Assembly: GCA_021287165.1 (NCBI GenBank)
Contig: JAJTAY010000001.1
Location: 1-64,000, forward strand
Source of the DNA: Bacteroidia bacterium
GTDB taxonomy: Bacteria; Bacteroidota; Bacteroidia; Bacteroidales; F082
Direction of reading: 5' to 3'
DNA length: 64,000 bases
Positions within the stretch are counted from its first letter, which is position 1. Every line of letters starts with the position of its first letter. Position numbers and translations under genes: made by a program. Positions 1 to 8,652 of this stretch are shown here, piece by piece. Under the pieces are notes generated by a model. The model was not told the DNA's origin, made no database searches, and was given only the letters and a program-made list of their open reading frames with translations.

Positions 1-9
1 CCATACAAA

Positions 10-33
10 CAGCCCGCGCTGCCGCACGGGCTG
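10..33. terminator. Hairpin, possible terminator of a gene left of the window
   Basis: The arms CAGCCCG (10-16) and CGGGCTG (27-33) form a perfect 7-bp stem with a 10-nt loop. No clear T-tract follows on either strand, so intrinsic termination is only a possibility. Confidence 0.3.
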
Positions 34-170
34 CTTTACCGGATTTGCAGCCGTTTTTGCATTCCCGCCAGCGTTTCCCGCCGTTTGCGCGGCCTGACCG
101 CCCGGCCCGATGGCTTTTTCAGGGACGGGGGACGGAGGAAGGGAATTCGGGTGCAGGGTGCTTGATGCTG

Positions 171-275
171 GTTGCCGGGACAGGATAAGAGAATTCAAAA
201 TTCAAAGATTCAAGATTCAAAATTGGTTGATTTTATGGATGTTGAGGGATTAGTCATCTCGGGCTAAGGCGCGAT
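171..275 (-). repeat. Dispersed intergenic repeat, copy A
   Basis: Read on the minus strand, this stretch lines up with 45664-45774. Both contain an AATCGCGC..TTAGC.CGAGATGAC segment, then CAACCAATTTTGAATC, a run of TTTGAATTTTGAATTC, and a CC.G..CCGGCAACC-like end. A third, shorter copy lies at 62430-62503. It carries no reading frame and no flanking duplication that I can see. Confidence 0.7.
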
Positions 276-484
276 TCCATCGCGTGCACTAATCCGACTG
301 ATTCTTCTCATAACACCGACAACAATAAATACAGTATTAACAAGGACATCTGATTGCTGGTTAGACTCAGTATTTCCTGCAACAGAAAACCCGTTACCTG
401 TAATCATCCTCTCCCCTACCTATTGTTTGGCAATTAACAACAAATGAAAACTTAGGTTTATTTTTGCCTCAGAAACTAAGTAAT

Positions 485-2122
485 ATGAAAGCATTGAAAA
501 CCACATTCTTTGCCGGTGCACTGGCCTTGATGGCCGTTTCGTGCGGTGCTCCGCAAAAGCAACAAACCCCCGATCCGATGGACCAATTGGTGAACAAGTA
601 CGCCAAGGTGGAGCTCACCTCCGACATCAGTCATCTGAGCGACAATGAAAAACAGATGCTGGTGCTGCTCTTCGAAGCCGCAAAAATTATGGACGATATT
701 TTCTGGACACAAAACATCGGCCCGAAAGAAGAATTTTTGTCCACCATTACCGACCCGCGCCTGCGTCTCTTTGCCGAAATCAATTATGGGCCATGGGATC
801 AGCTCGACAATCAGAAGCCCTTCATCGAAGGCTATGGACCAAAGCCAGCCGGAGCACAGTTCTATCCGACCGATATGACCAAAGAAGAGTTTGAGGCTTT
901 CAACGATCCCAACAAAACAAGCCTTTACACCCTGATCCGCCGCGACGAAAATGGTGCCCTTAAAGCAGTATGGTATCACGAAGCCTATGCAGAACCGATC
1001 GAAAAGGCTGCCTCGCTGCTTGAGCAAGCTGCCGGCCTGGCTGCTGACGAAGGCTTTGCCAACTACCTGCGCCTGCGTGCCAAAGCCCTCCGTACGGACG
1101 ACTACCTGGAGAGCGACATGGCCTGGATGGATATGCGCAACAATAACGTGGATATGGTGATCGGCCCCATCGAAAACTACCTCGACGGCTTGTTTGGTTA
1201 CAAAGCGGCTCACGAAGCCTTCATCCTGATCAAAGACCACAAATGGAGCGATCGCCTTTCGCGTTATGCGCAATTCCTGCCGGAACTTCAGAAACAACTG
1301 CCTGTGGATGAAGTGTATAAACAGGAAGTGCCGGGCTCGGATGCCGACCTCAACGCCTACGACGCCGTTTTTTATGCCGGCGACTGCAATATGGCCAGCA
1401 AAACCATTGCCATCAACCTCCCCAACGACGAACGCGTGCACCTGAGCAAAGGCACCCGCAAGCTGCAGCTGAAAAACACCATGAAAGCCAAGTTCGATAA
1501 AATACTTGTGCCTATTGCCGAAGAACTCATCGCTCCCGAACAGCGCGAACACATCGCCTTCGACGCCTTCTTCAGCAATGTGATGTTTCATGAAGTAGCC
1601 CACGGCATGGGCATAAAGAACACCATCAACGGACAAGGCACCGTGCGCAAAGCCCTGAAAGAGATGTATTCGCCTCTGGAAGAAGCCAAAGCCGACATCC
1701 TCGGTCTTTATCTGGTGACCAAGCTCCACGAAATGGGCGAATACACCGACACCGAAATCATGGACAACTACGTCACTTTCATGGCCGGCATCTTCCGCTC
1801 GGTGCGCTTTGGTGCTGCCAGCGCCCATGGCAAGGCCAATATGATGACCTTCAGCTTCTTCCTCAGCGAGGGCGCTTTCACCCGCAAGGACGACGGCACC
1901 TATGCCATCAATCTGGATAAGATGATGGAAGCCAGCAAGAAGCTGACAGGCATGATCCTGAAAGCACAGGGCGACGGCGACTACGAAATGGTGAAAAACT
2001 GGGTGACCACCGACGGGGTGATCAAAGACCAGCTGAAAGCCGACCTGGGACGCATTACCGCCAAAGGCATTCCGGTGGACATCTATTTCGAGATGGGACC
2101 CCATATGCTCGGCCTGAAATAA
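485..2122 (+). CDS. Dipeptidyl peptidase III-like zinc peptidase (family M49), lipoprotein
   Basis: A 545-residue secreted metallopeptidase predicted to release dipeptides from peptide N-termini. The start is the ATG at 485; a longer frame uses an in-frame TTG at 464 and would spoil the signal peptide. Residues 1-21 form a lipoprotein signal ending in a lipobox-like AVSC, so the protein is probably anchored in the periplasm or outer membrane. The zinc site is HEVAH (H369-H373) followed by EEAKAD (E399-D404), the M49 layout. Classical DPP III has the hexapeptide HExxGH; this protein has the pentapeptide form, which is known from some bacterial M49 members. The next gene encodes a second dipeptidyl peptidase, in line with peptide-based nutrition. 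Family assignment is firm; substrate range is inferred. Confidence 0.85.
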   Translation: MKALKTTFFAGALALMAVSCGAPQKQQTPDPMDQLVNKYAKVELTSDISHLSDNEKQMLVLLFEAAKIMDDIFWTQNIGPKEEFLSTITDPRLRLFAEINYGPWDQLDNQKPFIEGYGPKPAGAQFYPTDMTKEEFEAFNDPNKTSLYTLIRRDENGALKAVWYHEAYAEPIEKAASLLEQAAGLAADEGFANYLRLRAKALRTDDYLESDMAWMDMRNNNVDMVIGPIENYLDGLFGYKAAHEAFILIKDHKWSDRLSRYAQFLPELQKQLPVDEVYKQEVPGSDADLNAYDAVFYAGDCNMASKTIAINLPNDERVHLSKGTRKLQLKNTMKAKFDKILVPIAEELIAPEQREHIAFDAFFSNVMFHEVAHGMGIKNTINGQGTVRKALKEMYSPLEEAKADILGLYLVTKLHEMGEYTDTEIMDNYVTFMAGIFRSVRFGAASAHGKANMMTFSFFLSEGAFTRKDDGTYAINLDKMMEASKKLTGMILKAQGDGDYEMVKNWVTTDGVIKDQLKADLGRITAKGIPVDIYFEMGPHMLGLK

Positions 2123-2154
2123 ACAATTATTACTGATTAATCAATCCCCCAATA

Positions 2155-4407
2155 ATGAAAAGAATCGTATTGTTTTTCCTGCTGTTTGCAGGGCTGATGC
2201 AGGGCATCAGAGCCGACGAAGGCATGTGGCTGCCCATGTTTGTGAAGCGCCTCAACCATGCCGAGATGCAAAAAATGGGTCTCAGGCTCACCCCCGAAGA
2301 GATCTACAGCGTAAATAACGCCAGCCTGAAGGATGCCATCGTGGGCCTTTCGAACAGCCCAACGCCCAACGGATATTTCTGCACCGGCGAAATTGTTTCG
2401 TCGCAAGGCCTTGTGTTCACCAACCACCACTGCGCCTACGACCTGATCCAGAAGCACAGCTCGGTTGAAAACGACTACCTGACCAATGGTTTTTGGGCAA
2501 AGAGCTTTGCCGAGGAGCTTCCCAACGAAGGCCTGACGGCCTCAATCCTGATAAGCATGGCCGACGTTACCGATTCGGTGATGGCGGTGCTTAACGATAA
2601 AATGAGTCCGGATGAGCGGGGAGCTGCCATACGCAAAAAAACCTCCGAACTGCGCAAAAGCTTTAACCCCGAAGGAAAATACCATGTAGTGGTAAAAAGC
2701 TTTTTCGAAGGCAACGAATTCTATCTGTTTATCTATCAGGTGTATCGCGATGTGCGTCTGGTAGGCGCTCCCCCATCGGCCATTGGTAAATTCGGCGGCG
2801 ATACCGACAACTGGATGTGGCCCCGCCACACAGGCGACTTTGCCGTATTGCGCATTTACACCGCCCCCGACGGCTCGCCTGCCGACTACAGCAAGGACAA
2901 TGTGCCACTCAAACCCAAACATCACCTGCCCATCAGCCTCGACGGGGTGCAAAACGGCGACTTTTCGATGATCTGGGGATTTCCCGGAAGCACCGATCGT
3001 TACCTCACTTCCTTCGGCGTAAACTTCAATCTCGAGAAACAATATCCCGTGATCATCGATCTCTTTGGCAAGAAACTCGAGTCATGGAAGCAATATATGG
3101 ATGCCGATCCCGCTGTTCGCATCCAGTACGCCAGTAAATACGCACAGGTGGCCAACACCTGGAAATACCTCATTGGTCAGACGCGCGGCCTGAAAAGGCT
3201 CAACATTATGGGCCGCAAGCAGGGCGAAGAATTGCAGTTCAGCGAGTGGGTGTCGTCGGACCAGGCCCTACAGGAAAAATACGGTAATGTTTTGGCAGAA
3301 CTTGAAGCTGGCTACAAAGCCATGGGCGAAAGCATTCAGCCATTGCTCTACAACAATATGGCCGGAGCAGGCGGTGCCGAAATCATCGGCTATGCTTCGT
3401 CCTTTGCTCAGCTGCGCGAACTGCTGAAGCCCATACCCAAAGCCGACCTGCCCAAAGACAAGGCCATGGCCGAAAAGATGCGCAAAGAACGTGAGGATCA
3501 GGTGAAGAAAACCATCGAAAACCTTCGCAATGGCATCGACGACAATTTTAAGAACTACTATGCTCCGGCCGATCAGCTGGTGTTGCAGCGCATGTTGGAA
3601 GCCTACGGCAAAAACATGCCCGAGAACCTTCAGCCCGATGCGTTCAAAAACCTTATGAAACGTCACAAAGGCAATTATGAAGCCGCTGCTGCCGATGTGT
3701 TTAGTCGTTCGATGCTGAGCAGTCCGGAAAAAGTGGAGGCCCTGCTCAACAAACCCAGTTTGAAAATCCTCGAAAACGACCCCGCCCTGCAGCTTGCCGA
3801 CGGATTTACGGGCAAGATGATGGAAGTGGCCGGCGGATTCCGTCAGGCACAGGCCTCTATCAGTAAAGCCCGCAGGCTTTGGATGGCCGGATTGCGTGAG
3901 ATGCAGCCTCAGCGCCCCTTCTATCCCGATGCCAACAGCACCCTGCGCTTTACCTATGGCAGCGTGAAAGATTATATCCCGGCCGATGCGGTGCATTACA
4001 ACTACGTCACCACACATAAGGGCATACTTGAAAAGGAAGATCCCTCGAACGACGAGTTTATCGTACCCGAAAAGCTCAAATCGCTGATCGAGACACTTGA
4101 TTTTGGTCCATATGGCGACAACGGCACTTTAGTCACCTGCTTCATCAGCACCAACGACATCACCGGAGGCAACTCGGGCAGTCCTGTGATTAATGGCAAA
4201 GGTGAGCTCATCGGCATTGCCTTCGACGGCAACTGGGAGGCCATGAGCGGCGACATCGCTTTCGAAACGGATTTGCAGCGTACCATCAGTGTGGATATCC
4301 GTTATGTCTTGTTTGTGATTGACCGCTATGCCGGTGCCACCAATCTGATTGACGAGCTGGACATCCGCAAGGCAGAGCCGCAGCCGATACGCGTTGTAAA
4401 CAATTGA
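2155..4407 (+). CDS. Dipeptidyl peptidase 7-type serine peptidase (family S46)
   Basis: A 750-residue periplasmic S46 exopeptidase that removes dipeptides from N-termini. An N-terminal signal peptide ends near residue 20 (IRADEG). The chymotrypsin-like triad is visible as H92 in TNHHC, D228 in PRHTGD, and S674 in GGNSGSP. Eighteen residues after the serine lies G692 (AFDG). In this family Gly at that position goes with DPP7 (hydrophobic P1), whereas Arg marks DPP11 (acidic P1), so DPP7-type specificity is inferred. Length is normal for the family. It starts 32 bp after the M49 gene in the same direction, so co-transcription is likely, and a strong intrinsic terminator follows at once. Confidence 0.92.
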   Translation: MKRIVLFFLLFAGLMQGIRADEGMWLPMFVKRLNHAEMQKMGLRLTPEEIYSVNNASLKDAIVGLSNSPTPNGYFCTGEIVSSQGLVFTNHHCAYDLIQKHSSVENDYLTNGFWAKSFAEELPNEGLTASILISMADVTDSVMAVLNDKMSPDERGAAIRKKTSELRKSFNPEGKYHVVVKSFFEGNEFYLFIYQVYRDVRLVGAPPSAIGKFGGDTDNWMWPRHTGDFAVLRIYTAPDGSPADYSKDNVPLKPKHHLPISLDGVQNGDFSMIWGFPGSTDRYLTSFGVNFNLEKQYPVIIDLFGKKLESWKQYMDADPAVRIQYASKYAQVANTWKYLIGQTRGLKRLNIMGRKQGEELQFSEWVSSDQALQEKYGNVLAELEAGYKAMGESIQPLLYNNMAGAGGAEIIGYASSFAQLRELLKPIPKADLPKDKAMAEKMRKEREDQVKKTIENLRNGIDDNFKNYYAPADQLVLQRMLEAYGKNMPENLQPDAFKNLMKRHKGNYEAAAADVFSRSMLSSPEKVEALLNKPSLKILENDPALQLADGFTGKMMEVAGGFRQAQASISKARRLWMAGLREMQPQRPFYPDANSTLRFTYGSVKDYIPADAVHYNYVTTHKGILEKEDPSNDEFIVPEKLKSLIETLDFGPYGDNGTLVTCFISTNDITGGNSGSPVINGKGELIGIAFDGNWEAMSGDIAFETDLQRTISVDIRYVLFVIDRYAGATNLIDELDIRKAEPQPIRVVNN

Positions 4408-4426
4408 TTTTAGATACTTTAGATAG

Positions 4427-4457
4427 AAATCCGGTTCTTCGAAGAGCCGGATTTTTT
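4427..4457 (+). terminator. Rho-independent terminator after the DPP7 gene
   Basis: The arms at 4427-4439 and 4442-4454 pair along their length with one G-U pair around CTTCGAAG, and the stem runs straight into a T-tract ending at 4457. It closes the peptidase transcript 20 bp after the stop codon. Confidence 0.88.
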
Positions 4458-4475
4458 GTCTCAAGACATAAAAAC

Positions 4476-4563
4476 ATGCGACCACGCCTACGGCGGGTCG
4501 GCGTTTGGTTTTGGTTGTTTCTTTATAAACATGTGGCCCCTGGCGGGGTCTTGTCTCGCCAAG
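4476..4563. repeat. Palindromic GACCCC-type intergenic repeat, two degenerate units
   Basis: The stretch has an AAACATgCGACC...GGCGGGTCGGcGTTTgG unit and then AAACATGTGGCCCC-tggc-GGGGTC. The same unit recurs in the gap at 8445-8580. Each unit can form a GC-rich hairpin within AT-rich flanks. It has no coding value. Confidence 0.6.
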
Positions 4564-4599
4564 TAAAATGCTTGCCTATCTTTACATCAAAATCTGCTG

Positions 4600-4995
4600 A
4601 TGTTTACCATTCAACTCAAGGTACGCGACTACGAATGCGATATGCAGGGCATCGTGAACAATGCTGTCTATCAGCACTATCTGGAACATGCCCGACATGA
4701 GTTCCTGCTGGAGCAAGGACTCAGCTTTGCACAACTGACTGCCGATGGTATTCTGCTGGTCGTCAAGCGAGTAGAAATAGACTACCAAAGTCCACTGCGC
4801 AGCGGCGACACCTTCGAAGTGCAATGCAGTACAAGTAGGATGTCGCCCTTACGATTTGTGTTTCACCAAAAAATTGTCAGACTGCCCGATCGCAAGCCGG
4901 TTGTGGAGGCTAAGATAATCGGCACCTCCATCAATGCGCAAGGCCGCCCTTTCCTGCCACCGGTCATCGATGAGCTGTTCGGACGAAGCCATTGA
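4600..4995 (+). CDS. Acyl-CoA thioesterase, 4HBT (YbgC/FadM-like) hotdog family
   Basis: A 131-residue cytosolic hotdog-fold thioesterase predicted to hydrolyse acyl-CoA. The N-terminal motif RDYECDMQGIVNN carries the conserved catalytic aspartate (D14) and the GxVNN turn; YLEHAR follows as in YbgC-like proteins. Length is typical. A TATCTTTA element at 4576-4583 resembles a -7 box. It stands alone between the terminator and repeat region to the left and the CotH-domain gene to the right. The exact acyl substrate cannot be read from the sequence. Confidence 0.85.
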   Translation: MFTIQLKVRDYECDMQGIVNNAVYQHYLEHARHEFLLEQGLSFAQLTADGILLVVKRVEIDYQSPLRSGDTFEVQCSTSRMSPLRFVFHQKIVRLPDRKPVVEAKIIGTSINAQGRPFLPPVIDELFGRSH

Positions 4996-5101
4996 GCCTG
5001 TTCTGCAACCGTTTTCCCCTGCCCTGCCGCCTTTAGCTTGCCCAATTCGAGTAGATAGCCTTTAATAAGGGTATCTTTACTTTTTGCTTTTACCCGGATT
5101 A

Positions 5102-8100
5102 ATGAAAAAACTTACCATTGCCGGCTTGCTTTTGGTTATGTTTTTTGCGGTCGCTCCACGGCTGCAATCGCAAAACCTCCGGCTGAACGAAATGATGTCG
5201 TCCAATGCCACGGCACTGGCCGACGAAGACGACGATTATCCCGACTGGATTGAATTGTACAATGGCGGGACACAAGCCGTCAATCTGCTTAACTATGGGC
5301 TGAGCGATGATCCTGCCCAGCCTTTTCGCTGGCGCTTTCCTTCTGTTACTTTGCAACCCGGTGATTATCTTGTGGTTTTTGCATCAGGAAAAAACCGTAT
5401 CACTCCCGGTCAGCCCCTGCACACCAATTTCAGCATCAGCGCTCAGGGTGAGCCGCTGATACTGAAAAGCCCCGAAGGCGCCACCATCGACAGCCTTGGC
5501 CCTGTTGCCCTGCAGCGTGATATTTCGTGGGGACGACTGCCCGGCCAGGCTGAGTCATTGCGCTATTTTAGTCCGGCCAGCCCAGGCCAGCCAAATACCA
5601 CCACGGCCTACACTTTGCTGTTGGGTGAGGTTCAGGCTTCGCACAGTTCGGGATTCTACACTTCGTCCTTTAACCTCCAGCTGAGCACCACACAGCCCGG
5701 GGCGCAGCTGGTTTACACCACCGATGGCGCCCTTCCGACCGCTGCCAGCAATACCTACACAAGCCCTATTAACATCTTCAACCGGACAACGCTGCCCAAC
5801 GGCATTTCCATGATCCCGACCAACAACAATAACGATCCCGGGCCTCCCTATTATGAAGGCTGGCAGCCGCCCCTGGGTTTGGTGTTTAAAATCAATGTGA
5901 TACGTGCCAGGCAGCTGCATCCCGATGCTCCACCCGGGCCTGTGAAAACCTTCACTTATATCGTTGATCCGGCTGGTGCTCAGCGTTATCCATTCCCGGT
6001 GTTATCGCTGGCCACCAACAACGATAACCTCTTCGATCCGGAGATCGGGATTTACGTTTACGGCAACCACAACAATTATTTTCAGGACGGGACGGAATGG
6101 GAACGGCCGGCCAACCTGAGCATGTTCGAATCCAATGGCCAGCCGGCTTTTACCGAAGATATCGGCATACGCATTCACGGCAATACCACCCGCAGCAGAC
6201 CGCGCAAAACCCTCCGCATCATTGCCAAAAGCGAATATGGCAACAGCTGGATAGAGTTCCCCATTTTTCCGTGGAAAAACATCAATCAGTATAAGCGCTT
6301 TTTGCTCCGCAACGGCGGCAACGACTGGGACTTTGCTATCATGCGCGACGATTTTATACAGTCGCTTATGCGCAATATGAAAGTTGACCGGCAGGACTAC
6401 CGCCCTTCCATCCTTTTTATCAACGGCGAATACTGGGGCATACACAACCTGCGCGACCGCTACGACGAGCATTATATTCTGTCCAAATATGGCATTCAGG
6501 AGCATGAGATGACCATTATGGAGAACAACTCGGAGCATAAATTCGGCAGCGCGGCTGGGGTGTTGCATTACAATTATATGCGCAGCTATCTGAGCTCGAA
6601 CAATATGGCTGTTGATGCCTACTATCAGGGCTTGAAAAGCATGATGGATATTGAGAGCTTTATTGACTTTCAGATTGCGCACATTTTTTCCATGAACACC
6701 GACTGGCCGGGCAACAACACCCTATACTGGCGCTACAACACAAGCTACAACCCCAACGCGCTCAACGGACGCGACGGTCGCTGGCGCTGGATGTTGCTCG
6801 ACATGGACTTTGGTTTTGGTTTGCCCTTCAACTACGTTCCCGGCGTGGGCATGGGACCTGCCCACAACACCCTTGCCTTTGCATTGGTATCGAACGGACC
6901 AGGCTGGCCCAATCCGCCATGGTCAACGTTGATTCTGAGGAATCTTGTTAAAAATCAGGAGTTTAAATATCAGTTTATCAATCGTTTCTGCGATCTGCTG
7001 AACACCGACCTGAGCGAAGCCCGCGTGGAAGCCCAGCTCGATTCGCTGCAGGCATTGCTCACACCCGCCATGCAGGAGCATATCAACCGTTGGCGCAGGC
7101 CCACCAGCCTCAGCGAATGGAACAACAACATACAGGTGATGCGCAATTTTGCCCGACTGAGGCCCGGATATGTGAGGCAGCATATTAAAAGCCAGTTTCA
7201 GTTGCAAGACCCGGTAAAACTGAGTGTAAAGGTTTCGCCACCAGAAGCCGGTCAGGTGATGGTGAACACTGCAACTGCATCCAACGGATGGAATGGATGG
7301 TATTTCCCTCAGGTGCCGGTGCAGATGGCTGCCAAGGCAAAACCCGGCTTCCGTTTTGTTGGATGGAGCGGGGTTGCAGCAGGCATTGCCGAAACCACCA
7401 CAGCCACCCTCACGGGCAATGCGCAGGTGGAGGCAATATTCGAAATCAGCAATGACTTTCAGGGCGATTCGCTCAATCCTGTCGCCTATCGGCTGGCCAA
7501 CGGGCCATACCGTTTTGAATACTGGGACGAGAACCAGCCCGAACGCAGCTATCCGCCGCATATGGTTTTCCAGCAAAGCAGCAAGAACGACCCGCTGCTG
7601 GCCGATCCTATGACCCATCCTTACCACGTGCCCCCGGGCGAGGTGCATAGCGATGATGCCAACAGCATTGGATATCCCTACCGCCTGACGCGGCGCACCC
7701 GACTTAACGGCCTTGGCGATCAGGGTATTTCGTTTATCAACACCGGCCGCGGACGCGATCTTGGCGCAGCGGTGCTTGCTATCGATACCCGCGGATTGCA
7801 CGGCATCACCGTTGGCTGGACAGCTGGCACACTCACACCAAACTCCAGGGTTTATGCCATCAGGCTGCAATACCGGCTCGGGCCAGATCAGCCATGGGAC
7901 GATGTGCCGGGCCAGGGAGGCGAGCCCGTGGAATACATGCGCTCGGCAACGGTAAACCATGCACAGGTGTTTCAGCCTATCACCCTTCCGGCCGAGGCCA
8001 ACGACAAACCTTATGTACAGCTGCGCTGGAAATACTATTTTACCGGGCAACAACTCAACTCCAGCGACGGAAGCCGCGATATGCTGCGACTCGACGATAT

Positions 8101-8407
8101 TGTGGTGAGCGCGCTCAATTTAGGGGCCTCCGAAACAAAAAAACCGGATTTTGAAGCCCGCCTTTGGCCAAACCCGACAACAGGGCCAAGCACGGTCAGC
8201 ATGAACACCACCGAAAATCAGAAAATTCGGCTTGAACTGTTGGGCAGCGACGGACGATTGCTCAGGGTGTTGAGAAACGAGATGCTGGAGCCTGGTTTGC
8301 ATGAATTTCCGGTCGAAACCAGCGATCTGAAACCGGGGGTTTATCTGGTGCGCATTACAGGCAGCCAAAGCAGTGTGGTATTGAAGCTCGTTGTTTCGGG
8401 GCGGTAA
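5102..8407 (+). CDS. Secreted CotH kinase-domain protein with lamin-tail and T9SS sorting domains
   Basis: A 1101-residue modular exported protein. The start is the ATG at 5102 (MKKLTIAG..., signal peptide to about residue 23), not the upstream TTG. Order of domains: lamin-tail domain (about 25-155, LRLNEMMSSN...DWIELYN); a chitobiase-like beta domain with YTTDG..P (about 175-290); a CotH kinase domain (about 300-590) with IRIHGNTTR, LLRNGGNDWD, INGEYWGIHNLRDRYDE and the metal-binding LLDMDFGFG; an InlB-like repeat with FVGWSG (about 705-785); a beta-sandwich region; and a type A T9SS sorting domain (last 80 residues, WPNP...PGVYLVRI). CotH domains are atypical protein kinases, so extracellular phosphorylation is possible but unproven. 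TATCTTTA at 5072-5079 may be its -7 promoter box. Confidence 0.88.
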   Translation: MKKLTIAGLLLVMFFAVAPRLQSQNLRLNEMMSSNATALADEDDDYPDWIELYNGGTQAVNLLNYGLSDDPAQPFRWRFPSVTLQPGDYLVVFASGKNRITPGQPLHTNFSISAQGEPLILKSPEGATIDSLGPVALQRDISWGRLPGQAESLRYFSPASPGQPNTTTAYTLLLGEVQASHSSGFYTSSFNLQLSTTQPGAQLVYTTDGALPTAASNTYTSPINIFNRTTLPNGISMIPTNNNNDPGPPYYEGWQPPLGLVFKINVIRARQLHPDAPPGPVKTFTYIVDPAGAQRYPFPVLSLATNNDNLFDPEIGIYVYGNHNNYFQDGTEWERPANLSMFESNGQPAFTEDIGIRIHGNTTRSRPRKTLRIIAKSEYGNSWIEFPIFPWKNINQYKRFLLRNGGNDWDFAIMRDDFIQSLMRNMKVDRQDYRPSILFINGEYWGIHNLRDRYDEHYILSKYGIQEHEMTIMENNSEHKFGSAAGVLHYNYMRSYLSSNNMAVDAYYQGLKSMMDIESFIDFQIAHIFSMNTDWPGNNTLYWRYNTSYNPNALNGRDGRWRWMLLDMDFGFGLPFNYVPGVGMGPAHNTLAFALVSNGPGWPNPPWSTLILRNLVKNQEFKYQFINRFCDLLNTDLSEARVEAQLDSLQALLTPAMQEHINRWRRPTSLSEWNNNIQVMRNFARLRPGYVRQHIKSQFQLQDPVKLSVKVSPPEAGQVMVNTATASNGWNGWYFPQVPVQMAAKAKPGFRFVGWSGVAAGIAETTTATLTGNAQVEAIFEISNDFQGDSLNPVAYRLANGPYRFEYWDENQPERSYPPHMVFQQSSKNDPLLADPMTHPYHVPPGEVHSDDANSIGYPYRLTRRTRLNGLGDQGISFINTGRGRDLGAAVLAIDTRGLHGITVGWTAGTLTPNSRVYAIRLQYRLGPDQPWDDVPGQGGEPVEYMRSATVNHAQVFQPITLPAEANDKPYVQLRWKYYFTGQQLNSSDGSRDMLRLDDIVVSALNLGASETKKPDFEARLWPNPTTGPSTVSMNTTENQKIRLELLGSDGRLLRVLRNEMLEPGLHEFPVETSDLKPGVYLVRITGSQSSVVLKLVVSGR

Positions 8408-8444
8408 TTGTTTGTCGTTATTTTATTTTGGTTGTTGTGATAAA

Positions 8445-8580
8445 AACATACGACCCAGCCTGAGGCGGGTCGGTGTTTTGATTCTTTGCCCCGATTACAA
8501 ACATTCGACCCCTTGCGGGGTCGTTATTCTGATTCTATACCTCGATTTCAAACTTGAGAGGCCTGGCGGGGTTGATAAAA
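8445..8580. repeat. Palindromic GACCCC-type intergenic repeat, three units
   Basis: Three tandem units of about 50-55 bp. The first has CGACCC (8451-8456) against GGGTCG (8467-8472). The second is a perfect CGACCCC-ttgc-GGGGTCG hairpin (8506-8523). The third is degenerate around 8560-8573. Linkers share TTTTGATTCT..CCCGATT.CAAAC-like sequence. The related array at 4476-4563 also follows a plus-strand gene. Confidence 0.7.
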
Positions 8581-8652
8581 TGGTCGTGATCTGCATATAG
8601 CGGTATCTGAGAAATCTTTGAATTTTGCATGCCAGATCTTAGAATTCTACCC

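Larger units (their letters stand above)
1..484. other. Intergenic region at left edge
   Basis: No credible gene is seen here. The stretch holds a short GC-rich hairpin near its start, a copy of a dispersed repeat on the minus strand (about 171-275), and close to the first gene a match to the Bacteroidota -7 promoter element (TATTTTTG at 459-466). No well-spaced -33 TTTG accompanies that box; the nearest, at 426-429, is too far away. Confidence 0.6.

Noticed and set aside
476..2104. 542-codon minus-strand frame opposite the M49 gene
   Set aside because: It is the shadow of a real gene: the plus strand has the signal peptide and zinc motif, and the minus frame shows no domain.
4404..4700. 98-codon plus-strand frame after the DPP7 gene
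   Set aside because: It crosses the terminator and the palindromic repeat and overlaps the thioesterase gene.
8391..8600. 69-codon frame after the CotH-domain gene
   Set aside because: It is made wholly of the palindromic repeat units.
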